64,000 nt of DNA, from positions 28,194 through 92,193 of IMG/VR virus record IMGVR_UViG_3300027754_004232; one strand, written 5' to 3'. Below the pieces are notes generated by a model. It ran no database searches. It saw only the letters and a program-made list of their open reading frames with translations, and was not told where the DNA came from. The stretch's first letter is position 1; the number at the start of each line of letters is the position of its first letter. This document shows, one piece after another, positions 16,456-24,457 of this stretch. The position numbers and the translations under genes were made by a program. The DNA is from a virus.

Positions 16456-16931
16456 AAATAAATATAGGAATACCATTCTTTATAGAAGATGTTGAAGATA
16501 GTGAGTTTACATATATAAGCCCATTTCCAACATCGTCTAATAGTGTTTTGTATTGTCATTATCAAGATTTAAGTAAAATTGCAGATGATGGTGAGTTAGA
16601 TGCTATCTCTTGCAAAAGAGTTTTAAATTTTATAAGTCATTTAGAAATAAAAGACACTATTAAACATTGGTGCAAAAAATTAAAGCATGAAGGAAAATTA
16701 TTTCTATTTTTTGAAGATATTATTGAATTATGTAGATTGGTAACAATTGGAACTATTAAAGAAGAAGATATTTCACAATATATTTATGGCGGTCAAGAAG
16801 AAGGATGGAATTTTAAAAAATCTGGATTTACAATACCTTTTATAAAAAATATACTTGTAGAAAATGATATGATAATAGAGAATGTCAAGCTTGACTCATT
16901 TTATTGCTATATAGAATCAAGGAGAAAATAA
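16452..16931 (+). CDS. truncated SAM-methyltransferase-like protein
   Basis: A protein of about 159 residues resembling the second half of class I methyltransferases found near glycosyltransferases: a HLEIKDTIKHWCKKLKHEGKL helix-strand, FFEDIIELCR, then IYGGQEEGWNFKKSGFT, which matches the YGGQ...H/K-SGF motif of those enzymes. The N-terminal glycine-rich SAM site is not seen, so it may be catalytically dead or need a partner. The ATG at 16452 overlaps the previous stop (ATGA), preferred over an upstream GTG, and the stop overlaps the next ATG (TAATG). Confidence 0.6.
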   Translation: MKINIGIPFFIEDVEDSEFTYISPFPTSSNSVLYCHYQDLSKIADDGELDAISCKRVLNFISHLEIKDTIKHWCKKLKHEGKLFLFFEDIIELCRLVTIGTIKEEDISQYIYGGQEEGWNFKKSGFTIPFIKNILVENDMIIENVKLDSFYCYIESRRK

Positions 16932-17749
16932 TGCTAGGAAGTGTTCATACATCATGTAAAGATTGTGCGTTTGCCATTTATTCTGATAAAACTCAAACAG
17001 ATTGCTCTTTTGATAAAATAAAAAAGCTTAAAGAAAATGGTGTTGCTGTAGATGAATCGTTTGATGAAGAAAAGGAATTTTTTGTAATTAATAATCATGC
17101 TTGCATGACATATAGACCAATATCTTTTTTAGAAGGAAAAACATTTGAAGAAGCAAAGCAAAGTGCTAGAGAAAGATGTTCAGTTAGAGTCGGCTGTTTA
17201 GTTATGATAAAAGAAAGCGAAGAAAATTTAATTAGAATTATAGATAGTATTTGCAATCAAACCAAACAATTTAGCGAAGTAATTTTTTGTGCTAATCCAG
17301 AAGTTCAACCATCAAAAATAATGAAAGTTCTTAATGATAAAAAAGTAACATTTAAATGGTCTATTAGGCATATAGTTGATGGTGAATATGTTGGTGATGT
17401 TTCTATGAATGTAGCAATGCAAAAAACAAATTGCATATACATGTCTGTTTTCACCTCCGATTTTATTATACCAAATAGATTTGTAGAAGAAATTGATATT
17501 GCCTTGAATGACAACATGCAAAGATTCCTATTGTTAGAACCGATTGATTCTCAGAACAATGGTCTTACTTTTCAATCTTTTATATTTAATTTCTTGCGTG
17601 GAAACGAAGAAGCTGTTGTTGATGATGATTCAGAAAAACCAGCAAACACTATTGTTGAAAAAATAAAATATATTGCAACAACGCAAAACCTTACTTCCAT
17701 GATTAAAAAGTGTGAAGACATATGTCCATGCATAATAAGCCAAGGGTAA
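16931..17749 (+). CDS. GT-A-like protein with N-terminal Cys motif
   Basis: A 272-residue protein. Residues 1-60 hold Cys pairs and singles (SCKDCAFAIY, DCSF, HACMTYRP), perhaps a metal site. From about residue 85, VRVGCLVMIKESEENLIRIIDSICNQT looks like the start of a GT-A (GT2) fold. The later part, with MNVAMQKTNCIYMSVFTSDFIIP, fits a GT-A core with a divergent DxD (TSD). Enzyme activity is uncertain. It is translationally coupled at both ends: TAATG with the methyltransferase-like gene and a 28-base overlap with the GT2 gene after it. Confidence 0.6.
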   Translation: MLGSVHTSCKDCAFAIYSDKTQTDCSFDKIKKLKENGVAVDESFDEEKEFFVINNHACMTYRPISFLEGKTFEEAKQSARERCSVRVGCLVMIKESEENLIRIIDSICNQTKQFSEVIFCANPEVQPSKIMKVLNDKKVTFKWSIRHIVDGEYVGDVSMNVAMQKTNCIYMSVFTSDFIIPNRFVEEIDIALNDNMQRFLLLEPIDSQNNGLTFQSFIFNFLRGNEEAVVDDDSEKPANTIVEKIKYIATTQNLTSMIKKCEDICPCIISQG

Positions 17750-18492
17750 CTGTAGTTGTACCAAATTACAATTATGGTCATTGGATAGAAAGCTGCCTAG
17801 ACAGTGTGGCTAATGATCCGTATGACAGTAAAAGCATTGTAGTTATTGATGATGGATCTACAGATAATTCAGCACAAAACATATACAATTTAATAACTAA
17901 TCCAAAACCCTTTTTAGAAAATGAAGTCTCTGGAATAGTTGGAACATATAAAGATTATGATTTTAAAATAAAATTAATTGCTGCAAATGCATCTAAAGGT
18001 CCATCAGCAGCTAGAAACATTGGAATAAAATCTTGTTTTGATGAAACAGATTTCTTTTCATTTATTGATTCAGATGACATGCACATTGCTGGAAAAATAA
18101 AAAAAACAGTTAAAAAAATGATTGAACATCAAAACTATGTTGGTGTTGTGTATTGTGACTATGAAAATTTATATGTAGACAACAATAGGGTTCATCAACA
18201 ATATAAAGAACCATTCTGCTCAGAAAGATTGCTTTCAGAGTGCATAATTCCACCACATAGTTTGGTTGCTAAGTATGCAATTGAAGACTCTGGTTTTTTT
18301 GACGAAGAAATGCGTGTAGCAGAAGATTACGATTGGTGGATAAGAATAGCTAAGAAATTCGTTTGTTATCATATACCAGAAAAATATGTAATCATGAGAA
18401 CAGGAAAGTACAATTCTTCCAATACAGTAGAAAAAAATGTATGGATTAAAAATTGGGCAAGAATAAGAGACAAAATAAGTAATGGCTCATAA
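17722..18492 (+). CDS. GT2 family glycosyltransferase
   Basis: A 256-residue inverting GT-A enzyme. Motifs in order: VTVVVPNYNYGHWIESCLDSV, IVVIDDGSTDNSA (nucleotide binding), KGPSAARNIGIKS, FSFIDSDDMHI (DxD-type metal site) and ED-YDWWIRIAKKF (the ED base motif). Length is normal for a single-domain GT2. ATG 17722 and ATG 17728 are both possible starts; each overlaps the previous gene. It probably transfers a sugar in the same pathway as the cassette nucleotidyltransferase that follows. Confidence 0.88.
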   Translation: MSMHNKPRVTVVVPNYNYGHWIESCLDSVANDPYDSKSIVVIDDGSTDNSAQNIYNLITNPKPFLENEVSGIVGTYKDYDFKIKLIAANASKGPSAARNIGIKSCFDETDFFSFIDSDDMHIAGKIKKTVKKMIEHQNYVGVVYCDYENLYVDNNRVHQQYKEPFCSERLLSECIIPPHSLVAKYAIEDSGFFDEEMRVAEDYDWWIRIAKKFVCYHIPEKYVIMRTGKYNSSNTVEKNVWIKNWARIRDKISNGS

Positions 18493-19168
18493 ACTTGGGG
18501 TTGTTATATTAGCTGCTGGCCTTGGCAAAAGAATGAAGGCATATGGTCCTAAATCGGCTATTGGTATATCGTCAGATCAAACAGTTATAGGAAGACAAAT
18601 AAGTATAATTCAATCATGTTTTCCAAAATACGAAATAACTGTGATAGTAGGGTTTCAAAAAGATAAAGTATTAGAAAAAATGCCTTCTTTAATTTCATAT
18701 ATAGAAAACAAAAGTTACGAATCTACCAACACATCAATGTCTGTCAATTTAGCTTTAAGCAGGAATAACTACTCAAAACTTTTAATAATTTATGGGGATC
18801 TTGTTTTTACAGACGAGATTTTTAAAGAAACACCAAAAAACAATTCTTGGGTTGCTATAGACAATGAAAAAAATCAAAGGTCTATGGAGGTTGGAGTTAA
18901 TGTAGTTGATAACAATGTTGTTCATTTTTCTTATGGTATAAGTCCAAAGTGGGGCCATATAGCTATGCTCACTGGAAATGAATTGCTTCTTTATAAAAAA
19001 ATAACAAATAATGAAAGATCACATAAGAAATTTTGCTTTGAAATTTTTAATGAAATAATAGATCAGTCTGGTATATTTAAAGCTCATAGGAATAACAACT
19101 GGAAAATGGTTGAGATAGATACTTCCAAAGATATAGATAGAGCAAAGAAACTAGTGAAAAGAGGTTAA
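18482..19168 (+). CDS. LicC/MobA-like nucleotidyltransferase
   Basis: A 228-residue nucleotidyltransferase. The N-terminus GVVILAAGLGKRMK is the NTP-binding signature, and SYESTNTSMSVNLALS and LIIYGDLVF (metal-binding Asp) resemble LicC-type and sugar-1-phosphate nucleotidyltransferases. The end VEIDTSKDIDRAKKL is also typical. It would make the activated sugar or alcohol (NDP- or CDP-linked) used by the neighbouring glycosyltransferases. It overlaps the GT2 gene by 11 bases. The exact substrate is unknown. Confidence 0.83.
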   Translation: MAHKLGVVILAAGLGKRMKAYGPKSAIGISSDQTVIGRQISIIQSCFPKYEITVIVGFQKDKVLEKMPSLISYIENKSYESTNTSMSVNLALSRNNYSKLLIIYGDLVFTDEIFKETPKNNSWVAIDNEKNQRSMEVGVNVVDNNVVHFSYGISPKWGHIAMLTGNELLLYKKITNNERSHKKFCFEIFNEIIDQSGIFKAHRNNNWKMVEIDTSKDIDRAKKLVKRG

Positions 19169-19169
19169 G

Positions 19170-20036
19170 ATGAATATTCTTTGTGTTTATGGGGAACAAT
19201 TAAACATAGAAGAGTTCTCAGGTTGGGGAAAAGCATTTATATCTTGTGGACATGATTTTCTATTCTTTAAGCAAAAAGAAAAATCAATTTTAGATGCATT
19301 TTACGAAAAAAAACCAGATTTATTTATTGCATGTGAATCAGCATTTGATAGAGCTACAAAAAAAGCAATAAATCTTTATCCAAAATGCAAGGTTGTTATA
19401 TTTTATAAAAACGCTTCTTTTTTAGAAAATAAAAATTTTCATGATAATGTTTATTGTTTTAATAATTTTGATCCATCCGTAGATATCTATCCTTTGCTCA
19501 AAGGAAAATCAAAGACAAACTTAATTTCTGACATTAATTATGTTGGTGAATACATAGATGATAATGACAATGTTATTTTAAACACCCTATCTGAAAATGG
19601 TTTTATTGTTAAGGTATGGGGAGATAAGAAGTGGCCATATAGACAGTATTTAGGAAAGGCAAAGGAAAATCTAGTTAAAGATATTATAATGTCTTGCTCC
19701 TTGTCTGTTTCTTCTGATTTATTTTCTGGTGAAATTTGGCCTTTAAAGGTGTTCGCATCTGGAAAACCATGTATACTGTATAGATCGGCTAAGACGAAAA
19801 ATTTGATAAATGCAGATAATTTTAATTATGAAGATGAAGAATCGTTTTTTAAAGCTATTATAGACTTGCTTCAAAATCCAGATTCTTTAAATGACGAAGT
19901 AGAAAGAATAAATAAAGATGTAAGGAATAATCATACATCGCATAATAGAGTAGCAAAACTTTTTAATCTATTGAGTATGGAACAGGAGTCAGATAAATGT
20001 CTATTGGAATTAAAGAAAATTCTAGAGAAGTATTAA
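19170..20036 (+). CDS. CgeB-like GT-B glycosyltransferase
   Basis: A 288-residue protein with the layout of CgeB/YkvP-like GT-B proteins: a short N-terminal Rossmann domain (MNILCVYGEQLN, KPDLFIACES), a linker, ISDINYVGEY at the start of the second domain, GFIVKVWGDKKWP, and a donor-site equivalent SSDLFSGEIWPLKVFASGKPCI, where E-IWPLK-FA-G replaces the usual E-x-G-xP. A C-terminal helical part follows. AGAGG lies before the ATG. It overlaps the next gene by 40 bases. Confidence 0.7.
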   Translation: MNILCVYGEQLNIEEFSGWGKAFISCGHDFLFFKQKEKSILDAFYEKKPDLFIACESAFDRATKKAINLYPKCKVVIFYKNASFLENKNFHDNVYCFNNFDPSVDIYPLLKGKSKTNLISDINYVGEYIDDNDNVILNTLSENGFIVKVWGDKKWPYRQYLGKAKENLVKDIIMSCSLSVSSDLFSGEIWPLKVFASGKPCILYRSAKTKNLINADNFNYEDEESFFKAIIDLLQNPDSLNDEVERINKDVRNNHTSHNRVAKLFNLLSMEQESDKCLLELKKILEKY

Positions 20037-20701
20037 GTGTAAATTTAGGTTTTGTTAAATCTTCAGATCATCTTAGAAAGTGTTTGTGGTGGATAACTAG
20101 AGATCTTACCAACACAACTTTAAAAGTAATTATAGCTATAGATGATAACGAAAAATCTAATGATATAATTGATGTTTTAACAATATATTCGGCAAGATGT
20201 TCTTGGACTGTTATTAAAACAAAACCAGAACATTTAATGGAAACATATAATTTAAAAACATATCAACAATCAAAAAGTCTAGCTCATAAAGTATGCGATA
20301 GGTTTTGCACAAAAAGAAAAATAGTTGCAAGCCCTCAGATTATTTATGGCAATAATTGCTTCAAAGAATTTGCGGATCAAATAGATAATGACTTTGTAAA
20401 TACAATGAACTGTTATTCAATGCCACCATATGTTCAAGTCGGACTTACGGATGCATCTTCTAATCTTTCAAACTTTTTAATGAAAGAATGCTTTAAATTT
20501 CCAATATATAATTTAGAATATCCACCAAAGATAGCTGACTATACGGTTAAGTCTTTCTATGATACTGAAGAAAACAAAGAAGTTAGGTTTTTAGATTTCA
20601 ATTGCTTTTTTCTAGAATCAAGTGATGCTTGCCCACAAATAGATGTTGAACTTAATGAATCTACGATAGACAAAAATAATGTTATGGAGTGGCTATGTTA
20701 G
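19997..20701 (+). CDS. hypothetical GT-A-like cassette protein
   Basis: A 234-residue protein with no firm family. An early strand LKVIIAIDDNEKS followed by a helix and WTVIKTKPEHL resembles the first half of a GT-A fold, but a DxD site is not obvious. It sits between a GT-B gene and a GHMP-kinase-like gene with overlaps on both sides, so it is almost certainly part of the glycan cassette. The start at 19997 has AGGAG about 8 bases upstream. Confidence 0.58.
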   Translation: MSIGIKENSREVLSVNLGFVKSSDHLRKCLWWITRDLTNTTLKVIIAIDDNEKSNDIIDVLTIYSARCSWTVIKTKPEHLMETYNLKTYQQSKSLAHKVCDRFCTKRKIVASPQIIYGNNCFKEFADQIDNDFVNTMNCYSMPPYVQVGLTDASSNLSNFLMKECFKFPIYNLEYPPKIADYTVKSFYDTEENKEVRFLDFNCFFLESSDACPQIDVELNESTIDKNNVMEWLC

Positions 20702-21435
20702 CATTTAAAATACCAAAACCAATAACTGTAATTGGCGATTATACCAATAAGGCTATTACCTTTGCATCATGTAATTTTTGTACATGCATTAACTTTAATA
20801 CTATAATTGAGCAAGAAGAGCCATGTGATTCAACATTAAAAGTATTAAAGTATTTAAATTTACATAGGACTTTTGAGAAAAATATAATCATAGAAGGTCT
20901 TTATCCTAATGATGACTTTGCTAAAATCCAATCCGCTGTATTTGGTGGATTAAACTATTTAACAGTTTCAGATCATCTTTGGTTTTCAATAAAGCTTGAT
21001 TATGAAAAAGAATTTTTTGATCACATTATGCTTTATGAAATAAACAAAGATTTTTTTGAATACGATAAGTCTATAGCGAAATCATTTCATAAAATAGACA
21101 ATCTTGAAAAGATGGTTGCTGATTTTTATGATGCATATCAAGAAAAAAACTGGGTATTTTTAGGCCAATTAATAAATTCTTACTGGAAAATAAAAAGAGA
21201 TATTGATCCAGCATCTAAAAACGCATACATAGAAAAACTTTATTCTGACTGTAGATTAAATGGTGCAATAGGTGGTAAAATGGATGGTTCTTTAATGTTG
21301 TTATTTGTAAATCCAAAAAATCAAGACTCGATAAGATCAATAATGAAAGATCATGTTCAAATAAATGGTAGCTTAGATTTAACTGGCATAATCCATGAGG
21401 AACTATTCAGTGGAAGTAGCAATTGTTGTAAATAA
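20695..21435 (+). CDS. GHMP-kinase-like protein (HddA-like C-terminal part)
   Basis: A protein of about 246 residues. Its C-terminal half fits the end of GHMP sugar kinases of the heptose-7-phosphate kinase type: LINSYWKIKRDIDP, NAYIEKLYSDCRLNGAIGGKMDG and LMLLFVNPKNQ match their helix, GA-GGK-G loop and strand. The N-terminal half lacks a clear ATP-binding PxxxGLxSS motif and is shorter than in full kinases (~340), so the protein may be degenerate or divergent. Together with the nucleotidyltransferase it hints at a phosphosugar activation pathway. ATG 20695 follows GGAG by six bases; an upstream in-frame GTG at 20689 is less likely. Confidence 0.6.
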   Translation: MLAFKIPKPITVIGDYTNKAITFASCNFCTCINFNTIIEQEEPCDSTLKVLKYLNLHRTFEKNIIIEGLYPNDDFAKIQSAVFGGLNYLTVSDHLWFSIKLDYEKEFFDHIMLYEINKDFFEYDKSIAKSFHKIDNLEKMVADFYDAYQEKNWVFLGQLINSYWKIKRDIDPASKNAYIEKLYSDCRLNGAIGGKMDGSLMLLFVNPKNQDSIRSIMKDHVQINGSLDLTGIIHEELFSGSSNCCK

Positions 21436-21868
21436 AATAAGGTTTAGCCAACTTTCATATCTTTTGACTAAACAGTCACAAGACAATGACTTAATTGTAT
21501 TTTCTCAAAATGAATATACTATTAATGCAAACAACGGATTTTCAATCTTTATGATGTATGATTTTTGGAATTATAAGGGCAAGAACATTGTTGCTACAGA
21601 TATAGAATCATGCAAACTTATCTTAAAAAATCCATCCGTAAAAAGTTTTTATTTTTATGTTTGGGATTTAGAATGGATGAGATTAAAATCTTTTGATTAT
21701 GAAGACATTCAGCAAATATATGGTAATAGCAAAATTAAATTGATTGCTAGAAGTGATAGACATGCATTAGCTATTGAACAGGCGTGGAATAAAAAATGTT
21801 TGGTGGTTGAAGACTTTAAATTAAGCGAAATATTTAGGAGCGATAAAAATGAACCAGTTAACGCATGA
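21410..21868 (+). CDS. hypothetical cassette protein
   Basis: A protein of about 152 residues starting MEVAIVVNKIRFSQLSYLL from GTG 21410, which has GAGGAA seven bases upstream. An in-frame ATG at 21395 is the alternative. The fold looks alternating alpha/beta (VVNKI, IVATDIESCKLIL, SFYFYVWDLEW, KLIARSDRHALAIEQAW), like a single Rossmann-type domain or half a GT-B enzyme. It overlaps the GHMP-kinase-like gene and the homing endonuclease gene. Function unknown. Confidence 0.6.
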   Translation: MEVAIVVNKIRFSQLSYLLTKQSQDNDLIVFSQNEYTINANNGFSIFMMYDFWNYKGKNIVATDIESCKLILKNPSVKSFYFYVWDLEWMRLKSFDYEDIQQIYGNSKIKLIARSDRHALAIEQAWNKKCLVVEDFKLSEIFRSDKNEPVNA

Positions 21869-22613
21869 ATACCTAATAGAACATTATGTACAGCAAGTTA
21901 AATCTACATATCAAATAGCAGAAGAATTTGGTACATATCCTAATAAGGTTAGAAGGGCTTTAGTTGAGTTTGGCATACCACTCAGGGATAAATCTCAAGC
22001 ACAAGAAAAAGCCATAGAAACTGGTAGGTGTAAACACCCCACAAAAGGCAAGAAGACATCAGAAGCAACAAAGAACAAGATAAGTGACTCTATTGCCAAT
22101 GTATGGCAGGAAATGGGTGAGGATGAAAAGAAGAGAAGGGCCGAAATGTCTAGACAGCAGTGGGAAGCTAAGTCTGTGCAAAAAGTAGAGGAAATGCAAA
22201 AGGCAGCAGCAATATCAGTTAGGGCAGCAGCAGTATATGGATCTAAGCTAGAAAAGTTCTTAATTACTGGATTGAAAAAAGAAGGCTTTAAAGCAGACTT
22301 CCACAAAGAATTTTGGGCTATTGACAGAAAACAACACATAGATATATTTATATCTGATCTTAATTTGGCAATAGAAATAGATGGGCCAAGTCATTTTAGG
22401 TCTATTTGGGGTGAAGATATACATAAAAAACAAGTGGCTAGTGATAGTAAAAAGACTGGATTTATAATAAATGCTGGAATGAAAATGATTCGTGTAAAAA
22501 ACATAGATGGAAATAGTTCTGGATTTTATATGAGAACGATCTTGAAAAAACTTTTGCATACAATAGACTTAGTTAAGAATGGTACGAAGGAATGTTTTTT
22601 TGAACTGGAGTAA
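21849..22613 (+). CDS. free-standing homing endonuclease-like protein (HTH, NUMOD3, Vsr-like)
   Basis: A 254-residue protein. Residues ~1-50 form a helix-turn-helix-like segment (YQIAEEFGTYPNKVRRALVE). Residues ~60-80 match the NUMOD3 DNA-binding motif (HPTKGKKTSEATKNKISDS), found almost only in homing endonucleases. After a long charged helix comes a PD-(D/E)XK/Vsr-type core from ~150: SKLEKFLITGLKKEGF, HIDIFISDLNLAIEIDGPSH (Asp then Glu-x-Asp, His) and GMKMIRVKN. EDxHD-type phage homing endonucleases have this fold. It is probably a selfish DNA element that invaded the junction between the glycan cassette and the next genes. AGGAG precedes the ATG. Confidence 0.75.
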   Translation: MNQLTHEYLIEHYVQQVKSTYQIAEEFGTYPNKVRRALVEFGIPLRDKSQAQEKAIETGRCKHPTKGKKTSEATKNKISDSIANVWQEMGEDEKKRRAEMSRQQWEAKSVQKVEEMQKAAAISVRAAAVYGSKLEKFLITGLKKEGFKADFHKEFWAIDRKQHIDIFISDLNLAIEIDGPSHFRSIWGEDIHKKQVASDSKKTGFIINAGMKMIRVKNIDGNSSGFYMRTILKKLLHTIDLVKNGTKECFFELE

Positions 22614-22616
22614 TTA

Positions 22617-23282
22617 ATGTTAGATGAACAAGAGAATGAAATTCCTCTTAGGACTAGTAGAGACTGGAATGAGTATGTACTATCCCATTTTGGTCCAGAT
22701 GAATTAGCCGATGGAAATCCAACAGTAGATGGTTTAAGAAGAGTTACAGAACTTCTTCTTGGGCCAATTATCGATGGGAATGCCAAAGTTGTACAATCAC
22801 CAACACCTCAGAATGACAACAGATGTGTTGTTGAATATGAAGTTACAGTTCGTATTGGAGAGGAAGTGGTATCGCAACAAAGCGTAGCTGATTGCTATCC
22901 TGGCAATTGTGACCACCGATTTGCCGTCTATTCTTCTGCAATAGCTGAAACTAGGGCTGAAGGTCGAGCATTGAGGAAATTGCTCAAATTACGCAAAGTA
23001 ATCGCTGCTGAAGAAGCAGGGCTAGTTCCTCTTGAAGAAACTGGGGTTAATGGTAAGATAACTCCTACGCAGATGAATTTCATAGAAACTCTCTGCCAAA
23101 GAAATGATATCAATGTACCAGCTTATTTGGGTGCAGCAAAGGATTTTAACTTTAATGGAAAGCTTGAAGAAATTCCATATAAGTCAGCAGTTGCTGTAAT
23201 ATCACATTTGTCTGAAATGCAAAGAAATCAAGCGTCTATTAATGTTAAGTTCAAAGGCTATAACTCTAACTGGAGGAAGTAA
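22617..23282 (+). CDS. possible single-strand annealing (Rad52/ERF-like) protein
   Basis: A 221-residue protein. NPTVDGLRRVTELLLGPI near residues 35-52, a strand-rich middle (CVVEYEVTVRIGEEVV) and SSAIAETRAEGRALRKLL near 105-122 resemble the layout of phage annealing proteins, where the AETRAEGRALRKLL helix is a recurring feature. A C-terminal part (TPTQMNFIETLCQRNDINV) looks like the small C-terminal domain some of these carry. Family membership is a pattern judgement, not proven. GGAG precedes the ATG. The codon mix looks less AT-rich than that of the glycan genes, as for the next two genes. Confidence 0.5.
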   Translation: MLDEQENEIPLRTSRDWNEYVLSHFGPDELADGNPTVDGLRRVTELLLGPIIDGNAKVVQSPTPQNDNRCVVEYEVTVRIGEEVVSQQSVADCYPGNCDHRFAVYSSAIAETRAEGRALRKLLKLRKVIAAEEAGLVPLEETGVNGKITPTQMNFIETLCQRNDINVPAYLGAAKDFNFNGKLEEIPYKSAVAVISHLSEMQRNQASINVKFKGYNSNWRK

Positions 23283-23284
23283 TT

Positions 23285-23653
23285 ATGAAGGCTATTATCC
23301 CAACAAAGTTTTGCACAATTGAAATAGATTGTGATTCGGTAAAAGATGTGTTTAGAGAAGTAGGAGGCATCTCTGAAATCTTTAATGAAGAAAAATGTGG
23401 GTTGTGTGGCAATACCGCAATTATGCCAAAAACACGATCCGTAGAAAAGAACAAGAAAGTCTACGAATATTTTGAGATGAGTTGCACTAACTCAAAATGT
23501 AGGGCAAGGTTGTCTTATGGGCAGCGACAAGATGGCGGTGGGATTTTCCCAGTACGCAAGCTTGATACTAATGGCAAGCCTGATCGTGAAACTGGTTCTT
23601 ATGGACCACATAATGGTTGGAGCAAATACCGAGGTGAAAACAAAGATGAGTGA
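23285..23653 (+). CDS. hypothetical zinc-finger protein
   Basis: A 122-residue protein with two Cys pairs, CGLCGN near residues 38-43 and SCTNSKCRARLSYGQ near 66-80, forming a likely zinc ribbon. The C-terminus is basic and Gly/Lys-rich (PHNGWSKYRGE). GGAGG lies 9 bases before the ATG. Its position directly after the possible annealing protein suggests a nucleic-acid-linked partner role. No family recognised. Confidence 0.62.
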   Translation: MKAIIPTKFCTIEIDCDSVKDVFREVGGISEIFNEEKCGLCGNTAIMPKTRSVEKNKKVYEYFEMSCTNSKCRARLSYGQRQDGGGIFPVRKLDTNGKPDRETGSYGPHNGWSKYRGENKDE

Positions 23654-23804
23654 TGTTGGCATTGATGTTAGCTCTTTCAAGACTGAAGAGCTTAAAAAAG
23701 AACTCCTTTGGCTAGACGGATATGATACCGAATGGTCAAAGGAGATTTCTAAATTGATTAAAGAAGAACTTAAGCTTAGAGATATTCAAGTTCAATCCAC
23801 ATAG
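23646..23804 (+). CDS. small hypothetical protein, last + strand gene
   Basis: A protein of about 52 residues (MSDVGIDVSSFKTEELKKELL...), helical and charged. The start at 23646 overlaps the end of the zinc-finger gene by 8 bases; a much longer in-frame reading upstream would overlap that gene almost completely and is rejected. The last 29 bases overlap the end of the convergent - strand gene, so the two transcription units meet tail to tail without a gap. Confidence 0.55.
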   Translation: MSDVGIDVSSFKTEELKKELLWLDGYDTEWSKEISKLIKEELKLRDIQVQST

Positions 23805-24390
23805 CATATTGAGTTTTTGAACCAATTGAGTCTGGAGATGCAGACAGGGCAAGATACCAATCGTGCCTATTTGATGTTGTTCCACTTCCACTTGGACTTA
23901 AACCTGACATTCCAGGCGAACTAGCTAATGAAACAATTGATCCAGATCCTGCTGGCGTTTGCCAAGAAGAAGATCCAGAACCATCTAAAGCATTAGTTAA
24001 AGTTGGATGAATAATCTCTGCAACTTTAGTAGTAACACCACTAGCAGCATTATTAATGTTTGATCTATCATAGATCCTTAACTTTACATTTTGTGTTGCT
24101 ACCGCTGTGGCATGGGTAAAACGCACATTTAAACTAGCTTGGGCATTGGTTATTGTTTGAAGGTTTAGACCGCTTGGAGATCCAATTCCATTAACTATTC
24201 CAGAGTTTGGATGAGAGTACTTTACATTGTTTATTGCAGCACCAGCAATAGTGCCATTACTATTAGTTATATAGCTAGAGTCTTGATAGTTTCCTACGGA
24301 AACAGACGATCCAAATCCAGAGCTTCCAAAGAAGCCCACGCCACTTGAACCTATGTCGTTTCCTGCCGAAAAAAAAGCAAATGTAGCCAT
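23776..24390 (-). CDS. probable virion surface protein
   Basis: A 204-residue Gly/Ser/Asn-rich protein with a beta-rich pattern (SLNVRFTHATAVATQNVKLRIYDRSNIN, then HDWYLALSASPDSIGSKTQYAMWIELEYL). This reads like a jelly-roll or fibre-type virion protein with a Gly-Ser N-terminus (VGFFGSSGFGSSVSVG). AGGAGA eight bases before its ATG is a strong ribosome site, and a GGTGTAATA promoter-like motif lies 25 bases upstream. No family recognised. It is the last gene of the - strand structural series. Confidence 0.65.
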   Translation of the reverse strand: MATFAFFSAGNDIGSSGVGFFGSSGFGSSVSVGNYQDSSYITNSNGTIAGAAINNVKYSHPNSGIVNGIGSPSGLNLQTITNAQASLNVRFTHATAVATQNVKLRIYDRSNINNAASGVTTKVAEIIHPTLTNALDGSGSSSWQTPAGSGSIVSLASSPGMSGLSPSGSGTTSNRHDWYLALSASPDSIGSKTQYAMWIELEYL

Positions 24391-24415
24391 GATTTTTCTC
24401 CTATTGTATATAGTA

Positions 24416-24424
24416 TATTACACC
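24416..24424 (-). promoter_or_regulatory. candidate late promoter motif, copy 1 (GGTGTAATA)
   Basis: On the - strand the gap between two structural genes reads GGTGTAATATACTATATAC. The motif lies 25 bases before the ATG at 24390, upstream of its ribosome site. Three other gaps hold GGTGTATTA in the same orientation. It differs from those copies at one base. Confidence 0.5.
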
Positions 24425-24457
24425 GCACAATCAAAATATTACGCACAAGCGTTGATA

